NCBI GenBank assembly: GCA_903895855.1
Contig: CAITVN010000192.1
Coordinates: 1 to 37,848 of the forward strand
Source: Oligoflexia bacterium
GTDB taxonomy: Bacteria > Bdellovibrionota > UBA1018
Direction: 5' to 3'
Length of the DNA stretch: 37,848 nucleotides
Below, piece after piece: positions 1 through 7,641 of the stretch. The stretch's first letter is position 1; each line of letters opens with the position of its first letter. The notes beneath the pieces are model-generated. The model worked only from the letters and a program-made list of their open reading frames with translations. It was not told where the DNA came from and ran no database searches. Made by a program: the position numbers and the translations under genes.

Positions 1-1
1 A

Positions 2-1069
2 GAGTTAGGTTATAGCTCACTCTTTACTTTCTGTGTGAGAGAGCTTGGTTACTCTGAATCGCAGGCACAAAGAAGGGTGCTTGCGATGCGAGCTATTCAG
101 GCGATGCCCGAGTTAGAAAGTAAGCTTGAATCGGGTAAGCTCTCTTTGGCTGCTGTTAGTCTGGTTCAATCGCATGTGCTGGCGATTGAGAAAATTCAAG
201 GCGAGAAAGTGAGTTTCCCCGAGCGAGAGCAGTTGTTTGCCGCGGTTGAAGACAAATCAAAACGAGAAGTTGAAATCTACTTGGCAACCCAAGCGGCTGC
301 AGGTCCCCATTTGAAAAAGAAACTGAGCAGTCAAAAAGAAACGATTCGACCGATTGGAGCCATTGGTGAAGAGCTGCAGTTTGAGCTTCGGTTGAACGTT
401 TCAAAAAGTTTGCTCGACAAATTACGCCGCATTCAGAACCTAACCTCGCATACGGGCAAGACTGAAAAGCTCGCTGAACTTTTGGACTATCTTAGTGAAA
501 TTGCGCTAGAGAAAATAGATCCTGAAAGAATCGACCAGAGAATCGCTGGCAAAAATTCGGCCAGAAATGCAGCCAAAAATGCAACCAAAAATGCAACAGG
601 GAGTGCTAATCAATCGGCGCAAAAGATTCAGCAAAAAGGAGTTTCAAGAGGCCTCGACGAGATGGCCCCTTTGGTGAATGGGGCAAAAGGCGAACTCCAA
701 TCGAAGTCTGATGTGGCCAGCAAAATAACTCACTCACCAACTGAATCGCCATTCAATGCTACTCAGACAGTAGCCGCAGCGACTCACACTATCCCCACTT
801 CCCCGGGGAAGTTAAGTCGTCGACAGCACATTGCGAATTCAATAAAACGCGAAGTTTTTCGAAGAGACGGGGGATGTTGCAGTTACGTTGATTCTGTCAC
901 GGGTCGGCGTTGTAACGAAACGAAGTATCTTGAATTTGACCACCAAACTCCGATAGCCCTTGGCGGCGACAACTCAGTTGACAATTTGAATTTGAAGTGT
1001 TCGGCTCACAACGCCCTGGTCGCGATTCGGGTGTTAGGAACGAAAACGATGGGTAAGTATCTGGGCTAG
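2..1069 (+). CDS. HNH endonuclease family protein, 5'-truncated by the window edge
   Basis: The reading frame is open to the first bases of the window. A GTG at 35 could serve as a start, but in-frame sequence before it (ELGYSSLF) repeats the ELGYS pattern typical of the helical N-terminal domain of these proteins, so the true start lies outside. Counting from the GTG, residues 1-170 form a charged helical domain, about 170-260 is a low-complexity linker rich in Ala, Asn, Lys and Ser, and about 270-328 is an HNH fold. The HNH part shows paired cysteines (GCCSYVD, RRCNE), the EFDHQTPIALGG core and the NLNLKCSAHN end, so the metal-binding His and Asn residues are present. Multi-copy HNH proteins with this layout are common in Bdellovibrionota; their role is unknown and could be mobile-element-like or defensive. 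The family call is firm, the function is not. Confidence 0.8.
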   Translation, partial: ELGYSSLFTFCVRELGYSESQAQRRVLAMRAIQAMPELESKLESGKLSLAAVSLVQSHVLAIEKIQGEKVSFPEREQLFAAVEDKSKREVEIYLATQAAAGPHLKKKLSSQKETIRPIGAIGEELQFELRLNVSKSLLDKLRRIQNLTSHTGKTEKLAELLDYLSEIALEKIDPERIDQRIAGKNSARNAAKNATKNATGSANQSAQKIQQKGVSRGLDEMAPLVNGAKGELQSKSDVASKITHSPTESPFNATQTVAAATHTIPTSPGKLSRRQHIANSIKREVFRRDGGCCSYVDSVTGRRCNETKYLEFDHQTPIALGGDNSVDNLNLKCSAHNALVAIRVLGTKTMGKYLG

Positions 1070-1076
1070 TGTGTGG

Positions 1077-1110
1077 GGTAGTAGGCCCCGCTAGGCCAAA
1101 ACGGGCTACC
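1077..1110. terminator. Possible bidirectional terminator stem between convergent genes
   Basis: GGTA and GCCC (1077-1088, with a 4-base bulge) can pair with GGGCTACC at 1103-1110, leaving an AGGCC-containing loop. It sits exactly where the HNH gene and the minus-strand membrane protein gene converge and overlaps the last bases of the latter. No T-run follows on either strand, so this rests mainly on position. Confidence 0.25.
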
Positions 1111-2398
1111 TAACAGACGAAATGACCCTGTTTTCTTGGCGGTGTTGACCTGCAAGACGCGCCAGGCGCACCCTTTGATCTTCAGTGAGTTGAAGGGCTT
1201 CAAGTTCTGCGAGTTGTTTTTGAAATTTTGCTTCTGCCGGCCCCATGGTTTCGAGGAGGGTGCTTTGAAACTTAGCGTTTATGTTTCGATTGACCAGATA
1301 GACGAGTATGCCTTCAAAAGAACCCATGACCGATTGATAGCCAGCCATTGCTGGTGTAATGGCTTGGGTGTCATTGATTGGCGTTCGCTTTAGAGTTTGA
1401 ATGGCATCTAAGAAGTCTGCGGCCAATTCTATTCTGGATAGGGTTGCTTCAGTTTGATTTTCGAGAAAGCTAATTTGTTTAGTTTCTGGCACTGAAATCG
1501 CAGTAATGATCGCCATTCTTAGAATTCGTGTGGTTACCGAATCGTTCGCCAATTCTTTTTCAACGAGTAGGTCATCTCGAACTATTTTACGGAGTGCTTC
1601 TCGTCGAGCCTGAACCGTTTGTGTGTTTGCATTGGTCGAGCCAATATCTGGTAGGGTTCTTACTTTCGCCAAAACACCCTCTTTTAATTGGAGTGAATCT
1701 TTAACTTCGAGAAATAGGTTTGAAATATAAGAAAACATCACTGATGATGCGGCTAAAAAGTGTCTGGCAATCAACGAGGTATCGTCATGTTCAAGGGTTT
1801 GTTGAGTTTTTTTGTTTTCGCTAAGTGCAGGTGCCATGAGTGTGAAGGCGCTGGTACCTACGGCAAGGCCAAAAACCGCGAGAATAACCGCACCAGTAAG
1901 CATGCCCATTGCTTTGTCTTTTCTGCCTCGAATGATTTCAAGAGCAAAGCGCCGTGCTCCCTCTGGTAATCGTGTCGGCTTACTCTTAATCAGTAAGTAG
2001 AACACTGCAAAAATACCGAAAATTGGCGATAGTAACCAGAGGCGAAACCCCATTGATTCAGACACAATGCGTGGGCTTGAAAGTCCTTCCCATGCAGTTT
2101 TTCGTGAGTTCGAAAAGAGGAGTGAAGCCAATTCTAGCCATCTAATTCCCAACCAAAACCCAAGAATAAACAGACACGTGAGCACTGAAGTGCCGGCCGA
2201 TGGTCCCAGTGCCTGCAGCAAATAGTTAGATTTGAAAATGAGTATTGAGTGCACCAAAGACGCAGAAATGGCTTGAATGAGTATGGCTTGTCGAGGCTTT
2301 TGTGCTGCAGACCTTAGGCCTAAGAGGGTCATCCATATCACGTAAGATTTTTTTGAAGGTTTAAAAAAATTGGCCACACTGAGTGATTTTGGAATCAT
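1106..2398 (-). CDS. Membrane protein of unknown function
   Basis: I do not recognise a family. The 430-residue product has four likely membrane segments in its first half (about residues 38-56, 68-93, 118-138 and 164-186) with basic loops between them. A soluble C-terminal half (about 192-430) is predicted to be mostly helical, and its final 45 residues are rich in Glu, Gln and Arg with heptad-like leucines (AEAKFQKQLAELEALQ). There is no signal peptide cleavage motif and no catalytic motif that I can name. The ATG at 2398 has only a weak AGG close upstream. The gene diverges from the next membrane protein gene across 166 bases and converges on the HNH gene, so it is probably transcribed alone. 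Confidence 0.6.
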   Translation of the reverse strand: MIPKSLSVANFFKPSKKSYVIWMTLLGLRSAAQKPRQAILIQAISASLVHSILIFKSNYLLQALGPSAGTSVLTCLFILGFWLGIRWLELASLLFSNSRKTAWEGLSSPRIVSESMGFRLWLLSPIFGIFAVFYLLIKSKPTRLPEGARRFALEIIRGRKDKAMGMLTGAVILAVFGLAVGTSAFTLMAPALSENKKTQQTLEHDDTSLIARHFLAASSVMFSYISNLFLEVKDSLQLKEGVLAKVRTLPDIGSTNANTQTVQARREALRKIVRDDLLVEKELANDSVTTRILRMAIITAISVPETKQISFLENQTEATLSRIELAADFLDAIQTLKRTPINDTQAITPAMAGYQSVMGSFEGILVYLVNRNINAKFQSTLLETMGPAEAKFQKQLAELEALQLTEDQRVRLARLAGQHRQENRVISSVR

Positions 2399-2564
2399 GC
2401 CTGTTTACTTCCCCTTATTCAAAATTCTCTCATTCGAGATCGTGGCCGTGAATGCTTCATTGGTGACACACCCGTCTTCGGACCAATTTTTGCTAGTCAA
2501 TTGTTAATGGTTGAAGTGCAACCAGCGGTATCTTCCGAAGAGTCAGAGACTGGGGTAAGCTGCC
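2399..2564. promoter_or_regulatory. Divergent intergenic region
   Basis: These 166 bases separate two divergent membrane-protein genes and must hold both promoters. The only clear structure is a small perfect hairpin, GGTTG-AAGTG-CAACC at 2509-2523, about 40 bases before the plus-strand start. No convincing -35/-10 pair could be fixed by eye. Confidence 0.3.
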
Positions 2565-4160
2565 GTGATCAATTCGATTGAAAATTTAAAAAAGCTTCTT
2601 GTATCACCTGTCGATTTTGTCAAATTAGTTAAGAATCAAGATAGTTTGAGACCTGCCATTATTTTGTATTTGGAGGTTTGGCTTACGTTTGGGTTGGTGG
2701 CTCTGGTGTGCTCTTCTTCTAGTGGTGAGCCTCTTATTGACATGAGTGGTATTGAGGTGTTTCTTGCAGATGCTGCCACTTTAGTGCTGCTTATACTATC
2801 TCCGATTTTTTGCGCTATTTGTTTGCACCTCTTTGTGTCTCTGATTGGCAGGGTTGGTACTTTTCGGCAAACTCTTAGATTGTCGACCTATTTTATGACG
2901 GGTTCTCTTCTCTTTTTTTGTGCGATTTTAATTATGGTGACTGTCTTTAACTATTGCTACTCGAGCTGGCCGATCTTTGCTATTGGCGTTTCAGTTCTAG
3001 TCTTTGCGCCGATTTTTGGTTTTATTATTTGGTCGAAGAGAATGCTGATTGCGAGTTATAGGGGTCTTAGTCAAGCAACAATTGAACCTACGCCTTTTCA
3101 AAAAAAGGAGAGGCTTGCCGGAATTGACTGCGCTGAAGCCCCCCAAATTCTGGGGAAGGGTGCACAGATGAATGAAACTGAGCAGCAATCAAAAACTGAA
3201 CGAGAAAAACTGGCATCATCGCCTTTTCCGATAGTTTTAGAGTCACCGCCAAGACTTTTAAAAGATGAAAAACGGCTTCGCAGTAGTGCACATGTTTTTG
3301 TGGTTCTTGGGTTAGTATCGCTTGCAATTCAGTTTCTCTGGTTCTTGCATCGACCTGAGTATTTTGTTGTGCCGGTCTCAACTCTCACGCTTTCCGCATT
3401 TCTGTATCTGATTTCACATGTACTGAGAGGGGTGTATTTGAAAATTTCAATTTTCGAAGACCACCTAAAGATAGAACATTTTCGAGATTCAGAGACACTG
3501 GCCTTTGAGTCAATCATTGCGCTTTCGCTGCTCTCAAAGCCTCATGTCAAATTGGTAGCAAACACTCGCGATGGCAAAGTGCATTCGTTTGGTTTTCAGC
3601 CTAGGGGCTGTTGTCATCAAATTTTAGATGCGGTTTACGCTAAACGACCCGACTTAGTTTCTCGGGAATGGGTTGATGCCGCAACCAAGCAGATTCTGGT
3701 CAGTGAATTTTTGCTAAGTGAATTTATGCGCAAAATGTGGCGCAGTTCAGGTTTAGCAGTAGTGTCTCTCAGTGTTCTTGCCGGTTCTTTATTTCAATTT
3801 CTTTATTTTAAGTTGAGATTGATTGACTTTGTATTTGGGGACCCAGTTCTGTGGTGGTTCGGCATTTTTTCTGCATGTGTCATTCTCAATCAATTTGCCC
3901 ACGACGCTCTTATCGCTAAGGTGTTCAGACCCTCTTTTTTGAATGAACTTAAAAAAGGTGCCCATGAAGTCGTGAGTAATCTTGTTTTAGAGAACTTGTG
4001 GTTTTTAGCCGAGTCAGATGGGGTAATCGCATTCTCAGCGTTTTGCTCTGTGCCGCCATGCTATTTTCGAACACCAATCTCAAGATCATTTCTGAAGTGG
4101 GTGGACGAGAATTCGTACAAGATTTTCGGTATCATTCTCTCAGTGGCTCGCATGCGCTGA
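2565..4160 (+). CDS. Yip1-like / PH-like membrane protein, probable N-terminal part of a frameshifted gene
   Basis: Starts with GTG at 2565. Residues 1-170 resemble a Yip1-type membrane domain: a polar amphipathic start (LVSPVDFVKLVKNQD) followed by about four hydrophobic segments. Residues 170-240 form a charged cytosolic linker. Two more membrane segments (about 243-286) lead into a beta-rich stretch (about 290-350, KISIFEDHLKIEHF) that looks like a bacterial PH-like domain, then two further membrane segments (about 395-445). From about residue 487 the sequence stops looking protein-like, while the frame that continues downstream does look protein-like. The join falls at the G-run 4020-4023; adding one G gives a continuous product of about 623 residues. 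The last 45 residues of this ORF are therefore probably artefactual. Function unknown. Confidence 0.6.
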   Translation: MINSIENLKKLLVSPVDFVKLVKNQDSLRPAIILYLEVWLTFGLVALVCSSSSGEPLIDMSGIEVFLADAATLVLLILSPIFCAICLHLFVSLIGRVGTFRQTLRLSTYFMTGSLLFFCAILIMVTVFNYCYSSWPIFAIGVSVLVFAPIFGFIIWSKRMLIASYRGLSQATIEPTPFQKKERLAGIDCAEAPQILGKGAQMNETEQQSKTEREKLASSPFPIVLESPPRLLKDEKRLRSSAHVFVVLGLVSLAIQFLWFLHRPEYFVVPVSTLTLSAFLYLISHVLRGVYLKISIFEDHLKIEHFRDSETLAFESIIALSLLSKPHVKLVANTRDGKVHSFGFQPRGCCHQILDAVYAKRPDLVSREWVDAATKQILVSEFLLSEFMRKMWRSSGLAVVSLSVLAGSLFQFLYFKLRLIDFVFGDPVLWWFGIFSACVILNQFAHDALIAKVFRPSFLNELKKGAHEVVSNLVLENLWFLAESDGVIAFSAFCSVPPCYFRTPISRSFLKWVDENSYKIFGIILSVARMR

Positions 4161-4435
4161 AAATTTCTGATCGGGTACACTTCACGGGTAGTCAGATACA
4201 GTGGGGAAAAATTGTAAAACTTCCCGGTGAGTTCGCAATGGTCAGTCATTTAGATTCTGCAGGGCGGTTCTTGGCTAACGAACAAAATTCGCCCGAAAGC
4301 GTGGTGGTTCCTGATCACATGCTCGCAGTTGAAGTGCACACGTTACCTCGTGCTGGTGGTTCGAATTTTGCGAGCACGACAATTTTGATTTCAGAAGAGC
4401 AACTGATCTCTAAGGTTACTGAATCAATAAAATGA
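3998..4435 (+). CDS. Probable C-terminal part of the frameshifted membrane protein
   Basis: This frame overlaps the previous ORF by 163 bases and has no ribosome-binding site at its GTG, so it is better read as the continuation of the gene starting at 2565 after a one-base shift near 4020-4023. It opens with a hydrophobic helix (SVLLCAAMLFSNTNLKII) and continues as a beta-rich extracytoplasmic domain (KISDRVHFTGSQIQW, VKLPGEFAMVSHLD, ESVVVPDHMLAVEV). That order faintly recalls the beta domain of S26 signal peptidases, but no catalytic Ser/Lys pair is visible. If it were an independent gene it would encode 145 residues with an N-terminal anchor. Confidence 0.5.
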   Translation: MVFSRVRWGNRILSVLLCAAMLFSNTNLKIISEVGGREFVQDFRYHSLSGSHALKISDRVHFTGSQIQWGKIVKLPGEFAMVSHLDSAGRFLANEQNSPESVVVPDHMLAVEVHTLPRAGGSNFASTTILISEEQLISKVTESIK

Positions 4436-4457
4436 GCTGAACTACTCGCTGGCGTAA

Positions 4458-4646
4458 CTAATTCTTCTTAGGCGCAAGGTTTCCTTTGAAACGCTTAATC
4501 TTCTTGCCGTGTTTCATCACTTTTTTTCCACCTTGATTTGGCTGGGCGACTATTCTTGCGCTTTGGCCAGAACCGGCTGTTTGCTGGGGGGCCGCGTGAG
4601 CAAAGAACGGTGAGAAAATGACGAGAATAGCGATTGCAGTTTTCAT
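4458..4646 (-). CDS. Small secreted, strongly basic peptide
   Basis: The ATG at 4646 is chosen because it has a good ribosome-binding site (AGGGAGA) a few bases upstream and starts a clean signal peptide (MKTAIAILVIFSPFFAHA, likely cleaved after AHA); an upstream in-frame extension to 4685 has neither. The mature product is only about 44 residues. Its first half is rich in Gln, Gly and Ala, and its second half is dense in lysine (KKVMKHGKKIKRFKG), with about nine Lys and one or two Arg in 24 residues. No cysteines. I do not recognise it; a secreted cationic peptide, a nucleic-acid or LPS binder, or a structural protein are all possible. It diverges from the cysteine-rich protein gene. Confidence 0.6.
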   Translation of the reverse strand: MKTAIAILVIFSPFFAHAAPQQTAGSGQSARIVAQPNQGGKKVMKHGKKIKRFKGNLAPKKN

Positions 4647-4825
4647 AGACGTCTCCCTATTGTTTGTAGCAACGCTTCGGTTCAAAACTATCGGCGTGTA
4701 CCGATAGGTATCATAAGAAATTGTGCCTCACTTGCAAATGATTAGTTTGAGGTTGCTTGAAACCCTCAGGGTGCTTACAGTTTAACCTTACTGACACAAA
4801 TCACTGTAGTTTTCGAAGGGACTTT
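4647..4825. promoter_or_regulatory. Divergent promoter region with a perfect hairpin/operator-like palindrome
   Basis: 179 bases lie between the start of the basic peptide gene and the cysteine-rich protein gene. CTATCGG at 4688-4694 and CCGATAG at 4701-4707 form a perfect 7-bp inverted repeat around CGTGTA, about 40 bases upstream of the peptide start. A second, weaker pair (TGAGG / CCTCA, around 4748-4772) lies nearer the plus-strand gene. The first could be an operator acting on both genes or a transcript hairpin. Confidence 0.4.
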
Positions 4826-5302
4826 ATGAATACTGCTCGGTTAAAGGGTGCTTCTCTTTTGGGAATTTTGTCTGCATTTTGCTTGTCGTCGAATTTTGCC
4901 GTGTCTGGTATTCGAGTCACGGCCGTGTTTTCGTGCACTAATGTGACAGGTGGCATTTCAATACTAAAAGCCGCGGGGGCGCCACCCATGCAGTTATTGA
5001 ATGGCGCAGGTGGTGATAAATCGAGTCAGTTTAAGTGTGTGAATGAAAAATCGTTTCAAGTGAGCACTCAAGAACCCGTGGTCGCACCGAAACCTCCGAT
5101 TTCGACGCAGACCTCGTGCCCAGATGGAACGATCAACACTTCAGGTTCGACTGATCGCTTCATCTGTAAACCGTGTTTAGATTGGCAGCTTCCTGATGGC
5201 AGTAAGACCAATTGTGTTTCGAGATGTCAAACGGTGAAAGTTGGTCGGCTGGTAAGTGTGAAAAGTGCAACCCCGGTTTTTTCGGATCAGTCGAAAATCT
5301 AA
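4826..5302 (+). CDS. Secreted cysteine-rich protein, N-terminal part before an apparent frameshift
   Basis: The ATG at 4826 is preferred over the upstream in-frame ATG at 4757 because GGGA sits four bases before it and it begins a clear Sec signal peptide (MNTARLKGASLLGILSAFCL). The exported part has isolated cysteines, a Pro/Lys linker (VAPKPPIS) and then the first cysteine-rich module (TSCPDGTINT, FICKPCLDW, NCVSRC). After NCVSRCQ the frame loses its cysteine pattern, which resumes at once in the next frame as NGESWSAGKCEKCNPGFFG. One extra A in the A-run 5229-5231 restores a single 887-residue protein. The last 24 residues of this ORF are probably not made as written. It belongs with the ORF ending at 7488. 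Confidence 0.65.
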   Translation: MNTARLKGASLLGILSAFCLSSNFAVSGIRVTAVFSCTNVTGGISILKAAGAPPMQLLNGAGGDKSSQFKCVNEKSFQVSTQEPVVAPKPPISTQTSCPDGTINTSGSTDRFICKPCLDWQLPDGSKTNCVSRCQTVKVGRLVSVKSATPVFSDQSKI

Positions 5303-7488
5303 AATCAAATAGGCCTGTTTGTTTGCCGTGTGATCGTCAAACTTACCAACCGCAATTTGGCCAAATTTCGTGCTTAAAGTGCGAAAAGCCTGCGCTGGTG
5401 AGCAAAGATCAAACCAGTTGTCAGATTTCTCAGTGTGGTGATCAAGAGGCGATGGTTAATGGCCAATGTCAATTGTGTGGCGCCGGCACAAAGCCTGATC
5501 CGACTCGTTCACAGTGCCTTTCGGTTTGCACTTTGGGTGGGAAATTTCTGAATGGCTCGTGTGCAAAGGTGCCACCCGGAAAATTCTTTGATAGAAAAGA
5601 CAAAGCGGAGTGGAAAAACTGCCCGCCAAATACATTTCAAGATTTAGATGGCCAGCAGTCTTGTAAACCTTGCCCGGTTGGCAAGATACCAAATGAATCG
5701 GCCACTTCATGTGTGCTAAAAGTTGCGGCTCAGATCGGTCAGTTTTCGGATCAAGCTGAAGGCGGAGCGATCAAAGCTTGTGCCCCTGGTACTTATCAAG
5801 ATGTGGCAGGTCAAACGACTTGCAAATTGTGCGCGCCGGGTAGCTATCGAGCCGAGCCCGGTGGGTCAAATTGCTTGCCTTGCCAAGGGGGAACCTTTCA
5901 AGGCGGTTCGGGCCAGACTAAATGTGAAAGCTGTCCAAATGATTCAATAGCAGAAAAGAAATCAGGATCAGTTTCTTGTCTGAAATGCCCCGGCGGTACT
6001 GCACCAAATGTTGATAAATCGGTTTGCATGAGCACATGCGCTAAGAACGAGGCGTGGGACACCACCAAGTCAGCTTGCGCAAAATGTCCGCCTGGCTTGG
6101 TTGCCGCGCGCAATTATGTTGGTGATACTCTTATGGTTCAAACCAGTAGTTGTAAAAAATGTGATACAGACGAAGTGCCGTACCACAATTGGGGTGCTGG
6201 TTCTGATAAAGATCTCAATAATGGATCGCTATGCGTAAAGTGTCCAGGTGGCAAGAAGCCCAACGCCGACAACAGTGAGTGCATTTTTATTGATTGCAAG
6301 ATCGATGAGATCAAGGCCGCTGATGGCAAGTGTGTGCCCAAACCAGTAGCTGCCAAAGGTCAGTTTGTTGAGCCAAACACTGGCGGACTGGTGATTAAGG
6401 TTTGTGCGCCTGGAACCTATCAAGATCAACCGGGCCAAATTTCGTGTAAGCCCTGTGAGCCGGGTAGTTTTCAGGGAATTTCTGGTCAAAGTGAATGTTA
6501 CGCTTGTCCGGCAGGTAGTTTTCAATCACTGCCTGGCCAGACTTCGTGTCAGTCGTGTGCTGTTGGTTCGTTTATGAGTGAGACAGGCGCGACTGAGTGT
6601 GAGCCTTGTAATGGTAGCGCCAATGGAGTGAATTTTTTGAACTTGTTTTGCGATCAAACTGGTCTCACTGATACGAAAGTCTGTGATCTAGGTAAGAAGA
6701 GCAATTCTGACTTTAGTGGTTGCGTAGGGGCTTGTGCCGCTGGCGAAGTCTCTTCTGGTGGGCCTTGCAAGAAAGTGCCGGCCGGCCAGTACATGACGAG
6801 TGCTGGGGATATTAAAGATTGTGCCGCAGGTACCTACTCGCTCGTGTCAGGTGCAACCGATTGCTTGAAGTGTCCAATGGGATCATCAACGATGAACATG
6901 ACTGCGGTCGGAGGCGATCCTGACAATCTTTCTGAGTACAAGGGGCCATCTTACCCTTGTCAAGTTTGTGGAGAAAGCCGAACGTACGGAGATCAAGTAG
7001 GGCTTGCCGGATGCAAAGTCTGCCCAACTGGAACTTATTCTGAGCCTTGGTCTGACGACTATGGTGCAAAGAAGTGTATTGCACCCAAGATCATTCAATT
7101 ACCGGGGGTTCCTCCGGTATTACCAGACGGCGATCTCTGCAATTTTCTAACAAACAACCCAGTATGGCGTCTTTCGGAAAACAACTCACACTATTGCGAG
7201 AGTGTTTTGAAAGGTGAAATACCGAACAAAGTGAAAACTTCTGCTGGAGTTTGTGTCCGCAGCTTCAATTTTAGTCAACCTGTTTCAGGAAATCATGAAA
7301 CCGCTCAATACAGCCTCACTGGTGAGAAAGCGATAGTGAGTTGTAATTTGGGGGTTGGAACTCAACTCGTGAGTATTCACAGAAACCTCAGTACGTTTTC
7401 AGAATTATCGGTCTGCAACGGCAAAGCGATAGACGACCATAAGTTTTCATCACTCGCTGAAGGCGCTATGTCGGTTTCGTGTTTCTAA
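5212..7488 (+). CDS. Cysteine-rich GCC2/GCC3 (ephrin-receptor-like) repeat protein, main part
   Basis: The nominal TTG start at 5212 is probably not real; this is the continuation of the gene starting at 4826. It holds a long series of modules of the form C-x-x-G-T/S-Y/F-x(4-6)-G-x(3)-C-x-x-C, for example CAPGTYQDVAGQTTCKLC, CEPGSFQGISGQSEC and CPAGSFQSLPGQTSC. These match the GCC2/GCC3 domain seen in eukaryotic receptors and adhesins. Two stretches, from about 5725 and about 6346, are duplicates of one another (GQF...GG...CAPGTYQD). Glycine, proline and cysteine are high throughout. The final 140 residues (after VPPVLPDGD) form a different domain with about seven cysteines, and there is no membrane anchor. 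The disulfides imply an extracytoplasmic place; adhesion or prey/surface recognition is an inference. Confidence 0.7.
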   Translation: MCFEMSNGESWSAGKCEKCNPGFFGSVENLKSNRPVCLPCDRQTYQPQFGQISCLKCEKPALVSKDQTSCQISQCGDQEAMVNGQCQLCGAGTKPDPTRSQCLSVCTLGGKFLNGSCAKVPPGKFFDRKDKAEWKNCPPNTFQDLDGQQSCKPCPVGKIPNESATSCVLKVAAQIGQFSDQAEGGAIKACAPGTYQDVAGQTTCKLCAPGSYRAEPGGSNCLPCQGGTFQGGSGQTKCESCPNDSIAEKKSGSVSCLKCPGGTAPNVDKSVCMSTCAKNEAWDTTKSACAKCPPGLVAARNYVGDTLMVQTSSCKKCDTDEVPYHNWGAGSDKDLNNGSLCVKCPGGKKPNADNSECIFIDCKIDEIKAADGKCVPKPVAAKGQFVEPNTGGLVIKVCAPGTYQDQPGQISCKPCEPGSFQGISGQSECYACPAGSFQSLPGQTSCQSCAVGSFMSETGATECEPCNGSANGVNFLNLFCDQTGLTDTKVCDLGKKSNSDFSGCVGACAAGEVSSGGPCKKVPAGQYMTSAGDIKDCAAGTYSLVSGATDCLKCPMGSSTMNMTAVGGDPDNLSEYKGPSYPCQVCGESRTYGDQVGLAGCKVCPTGTYSEPWSDDYGAKKCIAPKIIQLPGVPPVLPDGDLCNFLTNNPVWRLSENNSHYCESVLKGEIPNKVKTSAGVCVRSFNFSQPVSGNHETAQYSLTGEKAIVSCNLGVGTQLVSIHRNLSTFSELSVCNGKAIDDHKFSSLAEGAMSVSCF

Positions 7489-7572
7489 AGTTGAACTCAT
7501 ACGGCCTAGTCGGTGACCTTCATGATTCTAGGTAATACCTGTGACTTGTGTCGAAATGCACTTCCCCGGGAA

Positions 7573-7621
7573 AGTTGATGCTGGTCCAAGCGACCATGGC
7601 TGCCGGTTCGCGCAGCCAACT
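7573..7621. other. Structured non-coding stretch at a convergent junction
   Basis: Between the convergent cysteine-rich and permease genes two perfect hairpins lie side by side: TGGTC-CAAGC-GACCA (7582-7596) and TGGCTGC-CGGTTCGC-GCAGCCA (7597-7618). AGTT before and ACT after could close them into a three-way junction. A TTCCCCGGGAA palindrome precedes them at 7563-7573. There is no T-run, so a simple intrinsic terminator is not indicated; a transcript 3' end structure or small RNA is possible. The rest of 7489-7641 shows nothing else. Confidence 0.3.
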
Positions 7622-7641
7622 GACGGTGGCCCATGCACCCC

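Noticed and set aside
3998..4435. Signal peptidase (S26) homologue
   Set aside because: Only a loose resemblance of the beta segment; no catalytic Ser/Lys motifs are visible.
5212..5240. Programmed -1 frameshifting as explanation for the split cysteine-rich gene
   Set aside because: No X-XXY-YYZ heptamer or obvious following pseudoknot; a missing base in the A-run explains the join exactly.
7573..7621. Hammerhead-type ribozyme or tRNA
   Set aside because: The CUGAUGA and GAAA core elements are absent, and the arms do not fit a cloverleaf.
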